This document shows, piece by piece, positions 40,701 to 46,117 of a DNA stretch of 64,000 nt. Source of the stretch: Nipponacmea schrenckii (taxonomy: Eukaryota; Mollusca; Gastropoda; Lottiidae); assembly GCA_030562195.1 (NCBI GenBank), contig CM060203.1, positions 16,334,034 through 16,398,033 on the forward strand. Direction: 5' to 3'. A program made the translations under genes and the position numbers. Position 1 is the first letter of the stretch. The number at the start of each line of letters is the position of its first letter. The notes beneath the pieces were generated by a model. That model was not told the DNA's origin. It saw only the letters and a list, made by a program, of their open reading frames with translations, and did no database searches.

Positions 40701-41746
40701 TGAAATTTGTTGCACCCCTAAAACCAAGCAAAGACCCTTTGCATCTTACTTAAAAAGCTTTGTTTGAGTAGACTTACAGGAAGCACAGACATTTGATTGA
40801 AAGTTGGAATGTCCCTGAATTAAATACAAAGTTTAGAAAACCTCCTTACAATCTCTTTAAAGAACGGATACTTACTAAAACTTGTGGTATATCTACATAT
40901 TGTAGACCAAAATAATCTTTCTCCACCAATTCTAGATGTTCAAATACTTTATCTAATAACTGTTGAGCTTTACCTCTCTTCTAGAAAAAATTTACCATAT
41001 TAACATATTGTGACAATTGAGGCTTAGGGCCATAGCATATATATCATTAAACATTGAATACATACGGTATTAGAAATATTAAAACAGTGGCATATAATTG
41101 ATGTATAGAACACTATTTTAACTGTATTAATACCATATATATATACAGTATCAGTGAATTAAGATTTTTCTGATTCTGAAAAAGGTTTATCCTTTGGTGA
41201 TAACGAACACTCACACCAAGTTAGACTTACACTAATTTTGTTAAAATCCATAAAAAAAATCTGCTCTCTATCAAGTCCACAATGAGTTAAACACGTTTGC
41301 AAGAACAAGGGCAATAACTCATAATCAATTTTTATTTTTATTTTCAATAGGGTTCATTCTTGGTTACATTAATGTGTGGGCGTATAAAAATTGTTCCCAT
41401 CCGAAGAAAATACACAAAATATTGAATTCAGGCATTCGAAATGAATCCCTACACCTCCAATCCTTCTGCAATGCCATATATAAAAAGATAAGACATAATT
41501 ATTTTTGATAGCCAAGGTTTTGGGGGTTTAAATACTTGAGTTAAAAATTTCTTGAAAAAAAAGAAAAAAACGCATTATCTATCTAAAAAACTTTGATATA
41601 TTACTCACATCAACTTCAAAAACTTGTTCTGTGTCATCAAGAAAGTGGACAACACAGGTTACAGTTTTCTGGGATCTATCTTGTATGTGTGCCATTTCTG
41701 ATGCCCGTACATTGTAACTTCCACTAGACACTAGTCGCATGGACAT
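10576..41746 (-). CDS. PTPN4: PTPN3/PTPN4-type FERM-PDZ tyrosine phosphatase, N-terminal 482 codons (3' part outside window)
   Basis: Non-receptor tyrosine phosphatase of the cortical cytoskeleton; family members have FERM, PDZ and PTP domains in that order. Thirteen exons with GT..AG borders and compatible phases join into 1446 nt: 41746-41609, 40980-40876, 40265-40223, 39528-39450, 39002-38905, 38389-38269, 37082-36995, 31720-31632, 31274-31211, 30751-30591, 27599-27531, 25448-25203, 10720-10576. Seen: [11 protein letters not shown] near the start, [76 protein letters not shown] (the FERM C-lobe signature) and SPSKRYARR (FERM-adjacent). These match vertebrate PTPN3/PTPN4 closely. The last exon is linker. 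No PDZ or phosphatase exon was found between 1 and 10575, so the next intron exceeds 10 kb. Invertebrates usually have one co-orthologue (Ptpmeg), so choosing PTPN4 over PTPN3 is arbitrary. Confidence 0.93.
10745..11270. repeat. minisatellite, about 52-65 bp unit, ACTGTTAAAATACAGCTCAA
   Basis: Nine copies of a unit with ACAGCTCAATACATCTATTG and AGAATGATATAGAAATACCA, starting 25 bp upstream of exon 13. The same family recurs inverted at 39680-40140. Confidence 0.9.
11271..12060. other. AT-rich intron, nothing recognised
   Basis: No open frame, repeat or splice pair that can be supported. Confidence 0.5.
12089..12266. repeat. minisatellite, about 52 bp unit, TATAATGCCCACCCTTTATT
   Basis: Almost four nearly identical copies, each ending ATCTGGTAAATCTATATCAC. 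Confidence 0.9.
12318..12670 (+). mobile_element. HINE-like element, short copy
   Basis: Starts GCCTGCCAGGCAAGGTAATA with TATACGCTCACTGGCAG and ends GGCAATATAAGTCCACA..GTCTTATAAA. Contains one or two core units. Confidence 0.6.
12955..13450. repeat. tandem repeat, about 86 bp unit
   Basis: Five to six copies of GACCATGTCCTTGTGTATTG.. TAATTCTGACCCATGTA.. ATAAAGAGTCTA... It is more GC-rich than the surroundings. Open frames inside it come from the repeat. Confidence 0.9.
13594..13716 (-). CDS. possible cassette or alternative first exon of the PTPN4-like gene
   Basis: A 123-nt open stretch with donor TATAG/GTGAGA. Read as an internal exon after TTTTCTGAAG it enters and leaves in phase 2, so it can sit between exons 12 and 13 without changing frame. 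An ATG at 13694 would also let it act as the first exon of a FERM-less isoform: [19 protein letters not shown] then [14 protein letters not shown]. It shows no resemblance to PTPN3/4 that I recognise, and the acceptor is weak. It could be chance. Confidence 0.35.
14150..14366 (+). mobile_element. HINE-like fragment
   Basis: A core-like unit (AAGGTCAATAACTCATAAAA..) followed by GTGGATGGATGGA and CTTATAAAAA. Confidence 0.4.
14641..15308. repeat. minisatellite, 37-39 bp unit, CACAGGAGGAAATTGGATTA
   Basis: About seventeen copies of CACAGGAGGAAATTGGATTA plus TAAGATCCATAATAAATGT. Several frames stay open across it on both strands because the unit is often a multiple of three. Confidence 0.95.
15775..16075. 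repeat. degenerate tandem repeat, about 60-75 bp
   Basis: Diverged copies of TTCTGTTCTATATTATTATC and ATACTTTCATTATAAAA. Confidence 0.6.
16483..16868 (+). mobile_element. HINE-like element, short copy
   Basis: TATACGCCCATTGGCAGAAT near the left end and GTGTGGGCGTATAAAAA at the right, with ACAGACGGACC as microsatellite remnant. Confidence 0.65.
17500..17645. repeat. dispersed GCCAATCA-MITE outer arm, two tandem copies
   Basis: TTGACATTGTGAAGATGATA and CAAGAATGGTGGCTATAC occur twice 56 bp apart. Confidence 0.55.
18032..18122 (-). mobile_element. tRNA-like head of a second SINE family
   Basis: The minus strand reads GGTGAATGGCTCAGTGGTTA (A-box) and GTTCGAATCCCGATCG (B-box), then unrelated sequence to about 17955. 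It is not an intact tRNA: the acceptor stem does not pair. Confidence 0.6.
18172..18700 (-). mobile_element. tRNA-derived SINE (to 18470) followed by SINE fragments
   Basis: A good copy from GAATTGAGTTTTGCGTCCTA to the tRNA-like head (complement TGGTGGCTCAGTTG). From 18472 a middle part recurs, ending with an inverted CATTCCCACTGCATGGCATT, so at least two insertions overlap. Confidence 0.7.
19085..19300. repeat. degenerate tandem repeat, about 19-30 bp, TTTGATAAACATTACC
   Basis: About eight diverged copies. Confidence 0.6.
19950..20320. repeat. minisatellite, 17-20 bp unit, CTCTGACTATTTTATAC
   Basis: About eighteen copies with small changes. Open frames here come from the repeat. Confidence 0.9.
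20322..20725. repeat. tandem repeat, about 140 bp unit, two to three copies
   Basis: GACAAATTGAGTTGGGTTTA, CTTTCACAAATGGCCGACAT and ATCTGTAACCTTGTGAATTA recur, the last copy truncated. Each copy begins where the 18-bp minisatellite ends. Confidence 0.8.
20726..22177. other. AT-rich intron, nothing recognised
   Basis: No gene or repeat family identified. Confidence 0.5.
22178..22508. mobile_element. foldback MITE, TTAA type, copy B
   Basis: From GAAGGAGTAATAGGTCTTAG to CAGTATCCCTTTAA. The palindromic centre is ATTGAAAAACACTTAATAAA / TTGATTAAGCGCTTTTCAAA. Confidence 0.75.
22800..23045. mobile_element. dispersed foldback family with GTAAAGAGGTTTTCTAAA arm
   Basis: ATTGTAAAGAGGTTTTCTAA then TTTATGTGTATCACAGACAT, followed by a second related segment at 22915. 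Other pieces lie at 25540, 27230, 40780, 45985 and 49640, several inverted (TTTAGAAAACCTCTTTACAG). Confidence 0.5.
23046..24339. other. AT-rich intron, nothing recognised
   Basis: No gene supported. An ATG followed six codons later by GTGAGC on the minus strand near 24208-24228 could be a small first exon but has no support. Confidence 0.4.
24340..24525. mobile_element. possible MITE with TGTTTACACTA ends
   Basis: GTGTTTACACTACACC at 24354 is matched, inverted, by TATAGTGTAAACAGGG near 24510. Between them are two GAACCATTC..GAGAAC-type near-palindromes. Confidence 0.4.
25050..25122 (-). mobile_element. SINE head fragment
   Basis: CAACCTTCAGGTTTGTGAGC and CTGAGCCACCGTAG match the tRNA-like head of the SINE family. 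It lies 75 bp downstream of exon 12 in the following intron. Confidence 0.55.
25203..25448 (-). CDS. PTPN4: PTPN4-like coding exon 12 (FERM-adjacent and linker)
   Basis: 246 nt, acceptor GTATTTCAG, donor GTGAGT. Starts with [11 protein letters not shown], the FERM-adjacent motif with phosphorylatable serines. The rest is polar Ser/Thr-rich linker with little conservation. The exact 3' border could instead use the overlapping GTAAAA donor 4 nt on. Confidence 0.88.
25538..25739. repeat. dispersed GTAAAGAGGTTTTC-family copy
   Basis: AAGAGACTGTAAAGAAGTTT and TTATGTGTATCGGGGACA, then GGAATTGCCCAGGAAAATTG. It overlaps an 84-codon open frame that I do not regard as a gene. Confidence 0.4.
25740..26515. 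repeat. minisatellite, 32-36 bp unit, TTAAATATGACTTCAATATA
   Basis: About twenty-two copies of CATACATCCACATTTAAATA plus TGACTTCAATATAT. A block of about 430 bp appears twice (from 25880 and 26230), so a higher-order duplication is present. Confidence 0.92.
26640..27045. repeat. GAAA-rich repeats within a dispersed element
   Basis: Three related segments each pair a (GAAA)n purine tract with GGTCCTTGG..CAAACCTTTGGCATTA. The same module is at 2455-2590 (TTTCTACCAGCTGGTCAAAC) and 48270-48350. Confidence 0.6.
27531..27599 (-). CDS. PTPN4: PTPN4-like coding exon 11 (FERM to FERM-adjacent)
   Basis: 69 nt, acceptor TTTTTTACAG, donor GTAAAG. Codes [20 protein letters not shown], matching the GRTEVQ...DRVFAR stretch of PTPN4. 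Confidence 0.92.
28105..28600. repeat. minisatellite, 24 bp unit, TTTGTACTGATCTTTCC
   Basis: About twenty copies of ACTGATCTTTCCCTGATTGT plus TTGT. The 24-bp period keeps frames open on both strands. Confidence 0.95.
28640..28960. repeat. minisatellite, about 24 bp unit, CATTTCCCAAATTATTTGTA
   Basis: About twelve copies, directly following the previous array but with an unrelated unit. Confidence 0.9.
28996..29194 (+). other. exon-like open segment of unknown origin
   Basis: After TTTACATTTACAG (acceptor-like) a segment stays open to a TAG at 29192. It encodes, for example, [20 protein letters not shown] and later [14 protein letters not shown] second frame is also open over most of it. Less AT-rich than the flanks. 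No family recognised; it could be a transposon relic. Confidence 0.2.
29500..29582. repeat. 14-bp tandem repeat AAGATGCTTATTTA
   Basis: Five to six copies. Confidence 0.85.
29816..30098. mobile_element. foldback MITE, TTAA type, copy C (ends eroded)
   Basis: Has CTTAGTAATTATCCATAAAA, TTTTAAGGGATAATG and CCAGGTAAGTTCAATGATG in the family order. Confidence 0.65.
30591..30751 (-). CDS. PTPN4: PTPN4-like coding exon 10 (FERM F3 C-terminal signature)
   Basis: 161 nt, acceptor ATATTATAG, donor GTATGT. Codes [19 protein letters not shown] then VEHHTFFRL, the C-lobe helix that defines band-4.1-type FERM domains, and ends at FSIGSKFRY. Confidence 0.95.
30765..31050. repeat. minisatellite, about 40-45 bp, ATGAATGAATAAAGTATGCC
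   Basis: About seven copies built from ATGA tetranucleotides and TATGCCATAACTGGA. It starts 15 bp upstream of exon 10. Confidence 0.9.
31211..31274 (-). CDS. PTPN4: PTPN4-like coding exon 9 (FERM F3)
   Basis: 64 nt, acceptor CTTTTTACAG, donor GTAAGT. The split Trp codon joins exon 8 to [20 protein letters not shown], a highly conserved PTPN3/4 F3 strand pair. Confidence 0.94.
31326..31450 (-). mobile_element. SINE tail fragment
   Basis: AAATGAATAAAGTTTTACAT to GCAATGAGGGAAATTTTGCA, the 3' half of the SINE family. Confidence 0.55.
31632..31720 (-). CDS. PTPN4: PTPN4-like coding exon 8 (FERM F3/PH-like lobe)
   Basis: 89 nt, acceptor TATTTCCAG, donor GTAAGTG. Codes [19 protein letters not shown] and NNVKMNTFF, the opening strands of the F3 lobe. 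Confidence 0.94.
31740..32707. other. AT-rich intron, nothing recognised
   Basis: Only a short (ATT)n run near 32408. Confidence 0.5.
32708..32980 (-). mobile_element. SINE fragments
   Basis: A truncated copy to about 32910, then a short inverted tail (GTAGGTGTAAAACTCCATTC) near 32940. Confidence 0.6.
33160..33825. repeat. minisatellite, 34-37 bp unit, AGCCAACCATTGGTAGC
   Basis: About eighteen copies of AGCCAACCATTGGTAGC plus ATTTATAATTAATTTCC. Confidence 0.95.
34085..34428. mobile_element. foldback MITE, TTAA type, copy D
   Basis: Both arms are recognisable: GAACTTACCTAGTGTCATAA with CCCTTAAAATCTGGAAAAC on the left and CACAGTATTCCCTTAAAG on the right. Confidence 0.7.
34733..34979. mobile_element. 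foldback MITE, GCCAATCA arm family, copy 2
   Basis: Arms of about 95 bp: the left runs from ACCTTGATTAATATTGACAC to GCGAATACAGCCAATCAAA, the right from TGATTGGCTGTATTTGCTGG to GAAAGGTTGTAATTGTAGTC. The loop is about 55 bp. Confidence 0.75.
34980..35465. mobile_element. TTAA-type element with unique interior, copy E
   Basis: Terminal inverted repeats of 24 bp with one mismatch: TTAAAGGGATAATAGGCATT left, complement of AATGGCTATTATCCCTTTAA right. The interior is not palindromic, unlike other copies. It has split a member of another repeat family at a TTAA. Confidence 0.75.
35581..35625 (-). CDS. possible 45-nt microexon within the FERM domain
   Basis: On the minus strand TTTCTAAAAG precedes exactly 15 open codons ([15 protein letters not shown]) ending at GTG/GTAAAA. 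Entry and exit are phase 0, the same as the flanking exons 7 and 8. Inclusion would insert an acidic peptide between FERM lobes F2 and F3. Splice sites are only fair and I know of no counterpart in vertebrates. Confidence 0.25.
35860..36595. other. AT-rich intron, nothing recognised
   Basis: A short GC-richer stretch at 36450-36520 (GGTGGGGTCCCAGGGTTCTA) may be a SINE head remnant. Confidence 0.4.
36596..36736 (-). mobile_element. SINE head fragment
   Basis: CCTGGACCTTCAGGTTAGTA..CACTGAGCGACTGAGGC is the tRNA-like end on the minus strand. Confidence 0.6.
36995..37082 (-). CDS. PTPN4: PTPN4-like coding exon 7 (FERM F2 end)
   Basis: 88 nt, acceptor CATTTACAG, donor GTAAGG. Codes [20 protein letters not shown] then YGVDLHNAR, the end of F2. 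Ends in phase 0, which would permit a phase-0 cassette before the next exon. Confidence 0.93.
37118..38150. repeat. minisatellite, 29 bp unit, ATAATGGTCATCTGGGGAAA
   Basis: More than thirty copies of ATAATGGTCATCTGGGGAAA plus ATTCAAAAT fill most of the intron between exons 6 and 7, starting 36 bp upstream of exon 7. Confidence 0.97.
38269..38389 (-). CDS. PTPN4: PTPN4-like coding exon 6 (FERM F2)
   Basis: 121 nt, acceptor TTCCACAG, donor GTATGA. Codes [16 protein letters not shown] and [19 protein letters not shown] of the F2 lobe. The intron downstream holds a 1-kb 29-bp minisatellite. Confidence 0.93.
38482..38849 (-). mobile_element. tRNA-derived SINE, full-length reference copy
   Basis: About 370 bp. 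On the minus strand the head reads CCATGGCTCAGTGATTTAGA (A-box) and a diverged GGTTCA-type B-box. The body has GGACAATAAACC-like, GCTACAGGCTGTGC and AATTTTCCTTCATTGCACAC segments, and the tail is GTAGGACGTAAAATTCCATT then CATTTCATTCATTT. It is the commonest SINE here; other copies run in both directions. Confidence 0.75.
38905..39002 (-). CDS. PTPN4: PTPN4-like coding exon 5 (FERM F2)
   Basis: 98 nt, acceptor TCTAATAG, donor GTAAGT. Codes [16 protein letters not shown] and [10 protein letters not shown] of the helical F2 lobe. Confidence 0.93.
39246..39345. mobile_element. GCCAATCA-family MITE fragment, copy 3
   Basis: CTATACCTTGACTACAAGCC, TTCTTATATTACAGTCA and CAGCGAATACAACCAATCAG follow the family order. 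Confidence 0.55.
39450..39528 (-). CDS. PTPN4: PTPN4-like coding exon 4 (FERM F1/F2 junction)
   Basis: 79 nt after a TTTTTTTTTCAG acceptor; donor GTAATT. Contains [18 protein letters not shown], the F1-to-F2 segment. Reading frame is continuous with both neighbours. Confidence 0.92.
39545..39650. repeat. two-copy tandem repeat, about 53 bp
   Basis: AAAGTATACCCATAAGCGCT recurs as AAAGTATACCCATAAGCACT, each followed by a CACCCATGTAAAATAAA-type segment. It abuts exon 4 on the acceptor side. Confidence 0.8.
39680..40140. repeat. minisatellite, inverted counterpart of the array at 10.75-11.27 kb
   Basis: Units of ATTGAGCTGTATTTTAACAG and TATATATCATTCTACAATAG are the complement of the 10.7-kb units. 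A remnant is at 41060-41135. Confidence 0.9.
40223..40265 (-). CDS. PTPN4: PTPN4-like coding exon 3 (FERM F1)
   Basis: A 43-nt exon, acceptor TATTTTAG, donor GTGAGT. Codes [14 protein letters not shown]; the RWLDP motif follows the F1 YFGLQ segment in PTPN3/4. Confidence 0.88.
40399..40702 (-). mobile_element. tRNA-derived SINE
   Basis: GTTTACGTCCTACTATTTGC tail through CAGTGTGCAATGAGGGAAAT to a TGAGCCTTCAGCTTAGCAG head remnant. Confidence 0.65.
40876..40980 (-). CDS. PTPN4: PTPN4-like coding exon 2 (FERM F1)
   Basis: 105 nt, phase 0 at both ends, acceptor TTTTCTAG, donor GTAAGT. Residues 47-81; [20 protein letters not shown] is the typical F1-lobe core of 4.1/PTPN proteins. Confidence 0.92.
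41200..41391 (+). mobile_element. HINE-like fragment
   Basis: GAACAAGGGCAATAACTCAT core word and terminal TGTGGGCGTATAAAAA. Confidence 0.5.
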
Positions 41747-41757
41747 AGTGTGGAGCT
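41609..41757 (-). CDS. PTPN4: PTPN4-like coding exon 1 (start codon 41746-41744)
   Basis: The acceptor TTTTGTAG ends at 41758 and the donor is GTGAGT. Eleven 5'UTR bases precede ATG; the second ATG, two codons on, is an alternative start. Codes residues 1-46, beginning [18 protein letters not shown], which starts the FERM F1 ubiquitin-like lobe. Ends in phase 0. Confidence 0.9.
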
Positions 41758-42195
41758 CTACAAAAGAAATGGTTCTAAATATAATTTATTTCATGTACAC
41801 TGTACAGGGAGCAATGAATGCAACTGATGCATTTGTCAAACTCAAATCATTAGGTCTTTAAAGGGACAGATTCACCATTCCTATAACCAATTATACCGGT
41901 ACACTAGTCATTTCTTTAAATTCTGTCATATATTGAAAAGACATTCAATATATTGTTACGTTCTAGTAGGCTATTTCTGAAGAATATTAAATTCAAGACC
42001 AAACTCAATCCCTTTAAAATTCTAGTCATGTTAATTTGTGGCAATTTATTGCAGTTTCTTGGGAGCTGAATCCAGAAAATAACAATTGTGTGTGTATTCT
42101 GATGGAAGCCTCTTTACTTTCAACAATTCACCATGACTTATTTTATTATGATTTTGTGCGTAGCTTAGCTATGTATCTTAGTCTTTCTCTCTATT

Positions 42196-42416
42196 AGTGA
42201 TGGGTATTGCCAACCATGCCACGATACAATACGTATCATGATACCCGAGTCAGGATATGGAGTTATAGATAATAAGTAGGCCCAACAGTTGCATCCACTT
42301 TTATGGAATCCCATGTATCGTCAACTATCGATACATGATCTCACGATACAATATGCATATCTTTGCATGTCGTATCGCCATACATTCATTCAGCGACCTA
42401 TCGTGCCAGCACTACT
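42196..42416. mobile_element. hAT-like MITE with ATCG palindromes
   Basis: Begins AGTGATGGGTATTGCCAACC and ends TGCCAGCACTACT, which is inverted. The interior is rich in CACGATAC/GTATCG. Shares its end with the copy at 5769. Confidence 0.6.
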
Positions 42417-43206
42417 CTCTATCTACATTGAGCTCTGAATTGAATTTTGTTAATCATTTTTATATCATTTGAAATATAAATTTTCCAAATAGTATCAAAA
42501 GCTTTAGATTGTCTTTGGCTAGATGAAAATGTTGACCACTGTAAGATATCAGGAAATTTTCAGGTGAAACTTTTAACATGAATTCTTCAAGAGTCAAGCT
42601 GTGTGCAACAAGTTGAATATAATGTACTGTATGTCTATATTTGAATTTAGTTGCCATTTCGTTATATTTTATATGTTATATCATTGACAGAGAGGGGTAA
42701 TATAAGGCATAGGCAGAGCATAATCCCTTTCATAATCAATTTCATAATGTACGGTATATCTCTGAATATGTTTGTGAATAAAATATTGGTTGTATTATTT
42801 TGAAAATAAATTAAATGAGAGAAACATTTGATACAAAGCTCAATGCAGACAATGAGTAATTTTGGAGACATTACAGAATAATAACAAGTATGCATTTTTG
42901 GTATCTGGACATAGAAGGCTTAAATCTAGATCTACTACCATTGCTACAAGCTAATAATAGCATTTAGCTATATAGCATAATAGGCCTATTGCTGTTATAT
43001 GTTTCACAAGGCCTAGTGAAAATAAATGTGACCACACCTGATAAGATCATAAAGTTTACTATACTTTAGACCAGTCAATTAGTCAGGTATGCCAAAAATT
43101 GGATAAAGACAATAGTGTACTAAATAAAGACAAGACAAATCAAAATTAAAATAAATACAGTAGTAGTAGGCTATTAATCTATTCAGGTTAATTAAACTCT
43201 GCACTT

Positions 43207-43620
43207 CTTACCCGTATAACCCAAAACAGCATTTATTGCCTGGGATGAACCAAGACTTTGCAAGAGTACATTTGACAAAATGGAGAGAATACGTTAATTT
43301 TAATGGAAATGGGTCATCAGGTGAAAATTAAAATATTTTTACAAAGACGTCACACAAACTCAAAAAGGTTGGGCAGATGTCTTACGACACGTATCCTATA
43401 CACACCTGGCGTGTCTCCAGCCTCAAGGTATTGAGTGGCCCCTTTTGAACCATTAATCCAATTAATTGGTGATTAACACATAAAACAAAGGGATCAATTA
43501 GTTTTTCACATAAATACAGTACACTTCAACTCGCAGGAAGTGCCTTAAAATAAAAATGGCGGAGTGAAATAACAAAGTCACGTGACCAGCCGGTGCCCGA
43601 AATCTTGAATACCCAGACTG
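43207..43620. promoter_or_regulatory. shared divergent promoter of the PTPN4-like gene and BORCS5
   Basis: The start of the minus-strand gene and the plus-strand BORCS5 gene face away from this interval. On the minus strand, a strong donor (ATACGG/GTAAGAA, exon end 43212) suggests a non-coding first exon for the PTPN4-like gene. Motifs seen: CAGGAAGTG (ETS-like, 43534-43542), AAAATGGCGG (YY1-like, 43553-43562) and GTCACGTGAC (43577-43586). No TATA box is evident, in keeping with a housekeeping promoter. Transcription start sites are inferred. Confidence 0.6.
43577..43586. promoter_or_regulatory. palindromic CLEAR/E-box GTCACGTGAC
   Basis: A perfect copy of the palindromic GTCACGTGAC consensus bound by MiT/TFE (TFEB) and USF-type bHLH-ZIP factors. 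It lies about 0.5 kb before the BORCS5 start codon, and BORCS5 acts on lysosomes, so lysosomal-programme control is plausible. It would equally sit in the PTPN4-like promoter. Confidence 0.55.
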
Positions 43621-44088
43621 AAATTTTAATTTGATAACAATGGTCTGGACAATGTTTCTTCATTTACCGTTAGATGGCGACACTAATGTCCATGGCTCAA
43701 GAGATGATTATCTTCTTGAATCGAAAAATTATCTAGGCCTAACGCAGGAAACAATTATGTTGATCTGATTTATTGGTAATTTGACGTTTTTCTTGTCTTT
43801 AGGCCTAACATAGAGGTGATGTAGTTTGGCTTATAGGCCTACAGTTTAAATGCCATATCCGATAACACTGTCTTGTGAAAATTAATAAATCAATATGATT
43901 TAGTCTTTTAGGCTAGTCTTAGATTTCTTTGGACTTGATTTGTGAAGTTAAAACTGAAACTAACAGGCAATACACAAACTTTTAATTTGTTAGTCATATT
44001 GTAAGGTATAATTGAGTCATACTTTATTAAATGAATGTTTTTTAATTCATTTTAGGTATAAGTTGAATCCAGCAAATGTAAAAAGACC

Positions 44089-44775
44089 ATGGGTTCCGAT
44101 CAAAGCTCAATGACAGCTACTGGGGTTTCTGGTAGCACACTCAAGTCACAAAGAGATGAAGAAATTCCATATACACAGTATTCCATTAGTAAACCTATAG
44201 ATAGTTCACCGCGTCTCTCACCAAATTCTGGGAAAAAACTAAAATCAAGTCCCAAACTTGAACGCGAAACTGCAGGAGGAACACCAAAACATGATATTGT
44301 TGTAGTGGCAGAGGGTAATACGTCAAAATCTGTGGACCCAGAGGTCGAGAAACTCAACTCTATTCCTGTCTTCTTACCCATCATGAAAGGATCTTTGAAT
44401 AATGCCAACAATCGTGAATCTGATTTACTGGATAAATTGGACTACAGACAATTATTATTGATGTGTATGCGTTATCAGGACCATTTGAAACAATTGTCTG
44501 AGGCTGTGGCATTCGACCAAAATGCATTGTGCATTCGAATCAAGGAGATAGACCATACCGTTGCTATGTTACTTAATAAACTGAATGAGAGGCAAAGGAA
44601 ATTTACAAAACATGCTGAGCAAACAAGAAGAATTAATGAGACTTTGGCCACACTTCAAAAAATTCAGAAAACAATGGATGGCATTGTACCAAAACTGGAA
44701 AATTTAAATAAACTTCTGCCTCCAGAAGATCAACTTGAATCATTCTCAATGCGACCTAAGTCAATAAGTTCTTAA
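44089..44775 (+). CDS. BORCS5: BORCS5 (myrlysin/LOH12CR1), BORC subunit 5
   Basis: Subunit of BORC, the eight-protein complex that recruits ARL8 and kinesin to lysosomes. 228 residues, against about 196 in vertebrates; the excess is an N-terminal polar tract (about residues 8-65). Seen: MGSDQSS, an N-myristoylation signal with Gly2 and Ser6; DIVVVAEG (69-76); IPVFLPIMKG (92-101); RYQDHLKQ (128-135); AVAFDQNAL (139-147); a coiled coil over about 145-210; and a C-terminal LPPEDQLESFSMRP. The order and spacing match vertebrate BORCS5. The start has a strong Kozak context (agaccATGG). The splice acceptor TTCATTTTAG ends at 44055, so the whole coding region lies in one exon behind a separate 5'UTR exon. 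A candidate polyadenylation signal AATAAA is at 44914. Confidence 0.95.
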   Translation: MGSDQSSMTATGVSGSTLKSQRDEEIPYTQYSISKPIDSSPRLSPNSGKKLKSSPKLERETAGGTPKHDIVVVAEGNTSKSVDPEVEKLNSIPVFLPIMKGSLNNANNRESDLLDKLDYRQLLLMCMRYQDHLKQLSEAVAFDQNALCIRIKEIDHTVAMLLNKLNERQRKFTKHAEQTRRINETLATLQKIQKTMDGIVPKLENLNKLLPPEDQLESFSMRPKSISS

Positions 44776-44913
44776 CTATTTCCATACGTGACAAAAGCTT
44801 TATTCTGTTTTTTTTATCAAAGACTTCAATGTATGATGTAAATTTCATGTACTAGTATTTATTGTGTTATATTAAAAATGATATTATCTCCCTTTTTTTA
44901 TTGGCGCAGGTGA

Positions 44914-44919
44914 AATAAA
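44914..44919 (+). terminator. candidate BORCS5 polyadenylation signal
   Basis: AATAAA 139 nt after the BORCS5 stop codon, just before a SINE fragment. It is the only canonical hexamer in the first 150 nt of the 3'UTR. Confidence 0.5.
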
Positions 44920-44925
44920 ATAGAA

Positions 44926-45175
44926 AATGAATTGAGTTTTATGTCCTACTCTTCTGCAGTTCCATGCAAGTGCAATCAGGGAAATTCTACCGGGACTGCG
45001 GCATAAGAATAGTCTCTTAATGATTTCATCTGCCTATATATCAAAGAGAGCCCTCAACATTTGGAAAATAGAAAAAGGATGCCCAAAATTTCCTTCCTTG
45101 CACACTGCATGGTGGTGTCCGTCTTCAATATAAGGTGCAGAAAAATAAGTGGCATTCCATCCATTTCATTGGAGC
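44926..45175. mobile_element. two SINE fragments in opposite orientation
   Basis: A minus-strand tail (GAGTTTTATGTCCTACTCTT) to 45020 and a plus-strand tail (TTGCACACTGCATGGTGGTG to CCATCCATTTCATT) from 45085, together able to fold back. Confidence 0.6.
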
Positions 45176-45599
45176 ATATGAAGCCCTCGCCGTTGTCCAT
45201 AAACATTTCTGGTAGACACACTTTTATTGTATGTTGATGAAACTTGGTATATATTGATGAAAGTTTAAATTTGTTAATTATTGCCCATGACCGAGTGAAA
45301 TGCATCAAATTTGGTTTGCAAACACAATTGAGTCTTTCCAATTCTCAAAATCAGTAGTATATTGTTAAAGTGGAGATCTATGGTGTCATTAGGCTTACTA
45401 ATACACACATGTAGGAATATCACTTGTTTACAGTGGAAAGGAAATAACTCTTTTATTATAAACTTTAGACTCATTTTTGAGCCTGAGGCCTCGCTGGTTA
45501 AGTAGACACAGTATTTAAATGAGATTTTGAGCGGGTCAAGCAGATAATTTGGAATAAACAGTTTTACTTTGCAAAAATTTTTTTTTTTTTTTTTTTTAT

Positions 45600-45834
45600 C
45601 ACATCGTAGCTTTAAAGTTACCGGAAATAGTGCTGAAATGAGTCGGCGCATTCAGTGTTTCACCATATTGGGCAACACGTTGGCCGGTTGCTCTGTTAAT
45701 TGCAACAGATTTTGACAGGCCTTTTCTCATATTTGAAGACAGTAAGGTAACACAATACAGTCGATTTTCAATGCTCTTCAATATTTTACCTCTAACAAAT
45801 CTTTGATCTGATTCTGCGTCCCCTTTCAAAAGCT
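45600..45834 (+). promoter_or_regulatory. OLA1: probable OLA1 promoter and 5'UTR exon
   Basis: A stretch richer in GC than its surroundings, with ACCGGAAAT (ETS-like, 45620-45628), ends in a consensus splice donor (AAAGCT/GTAAGTAGG, exon end 45834). The first OLA1 coding exon begins after an acceptor 0.5 kb downstream. The upstream ATG at 45638 would open a short uORF if transcription starts before it. The minus strand is also open here (see findings). Confidence 0.45.
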
Positions 45835-46117
45835 GTAAGTAGGAACATTTATTTACGGAAGGGTATTTGTTGTCAAATTCAGAACTGTCTTATAATTGTT
45901 TGTAGTTTGTACTAAAGACAGATGACACCTTCTGATCATAGTAGAGGGTAATACTAATAGCCTCATCAGCTTTATCTTAAAATGATTTACAGTAAAGAGG
46001 TTTTCTAGCCTATTTATGTATAGCATGGTCTAAGAATACAGTAATACACTCATCCTATATTGTGATATGTTTTATAATACCGGTAGTGAATATTATTTGT
46101 TAAATAAGAATTAAAAG

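Noticed and set aside
44100..44411. 103-codon minus-strand open frame
   Set aside because: Shadow of BORCS5 on the opposite strand.
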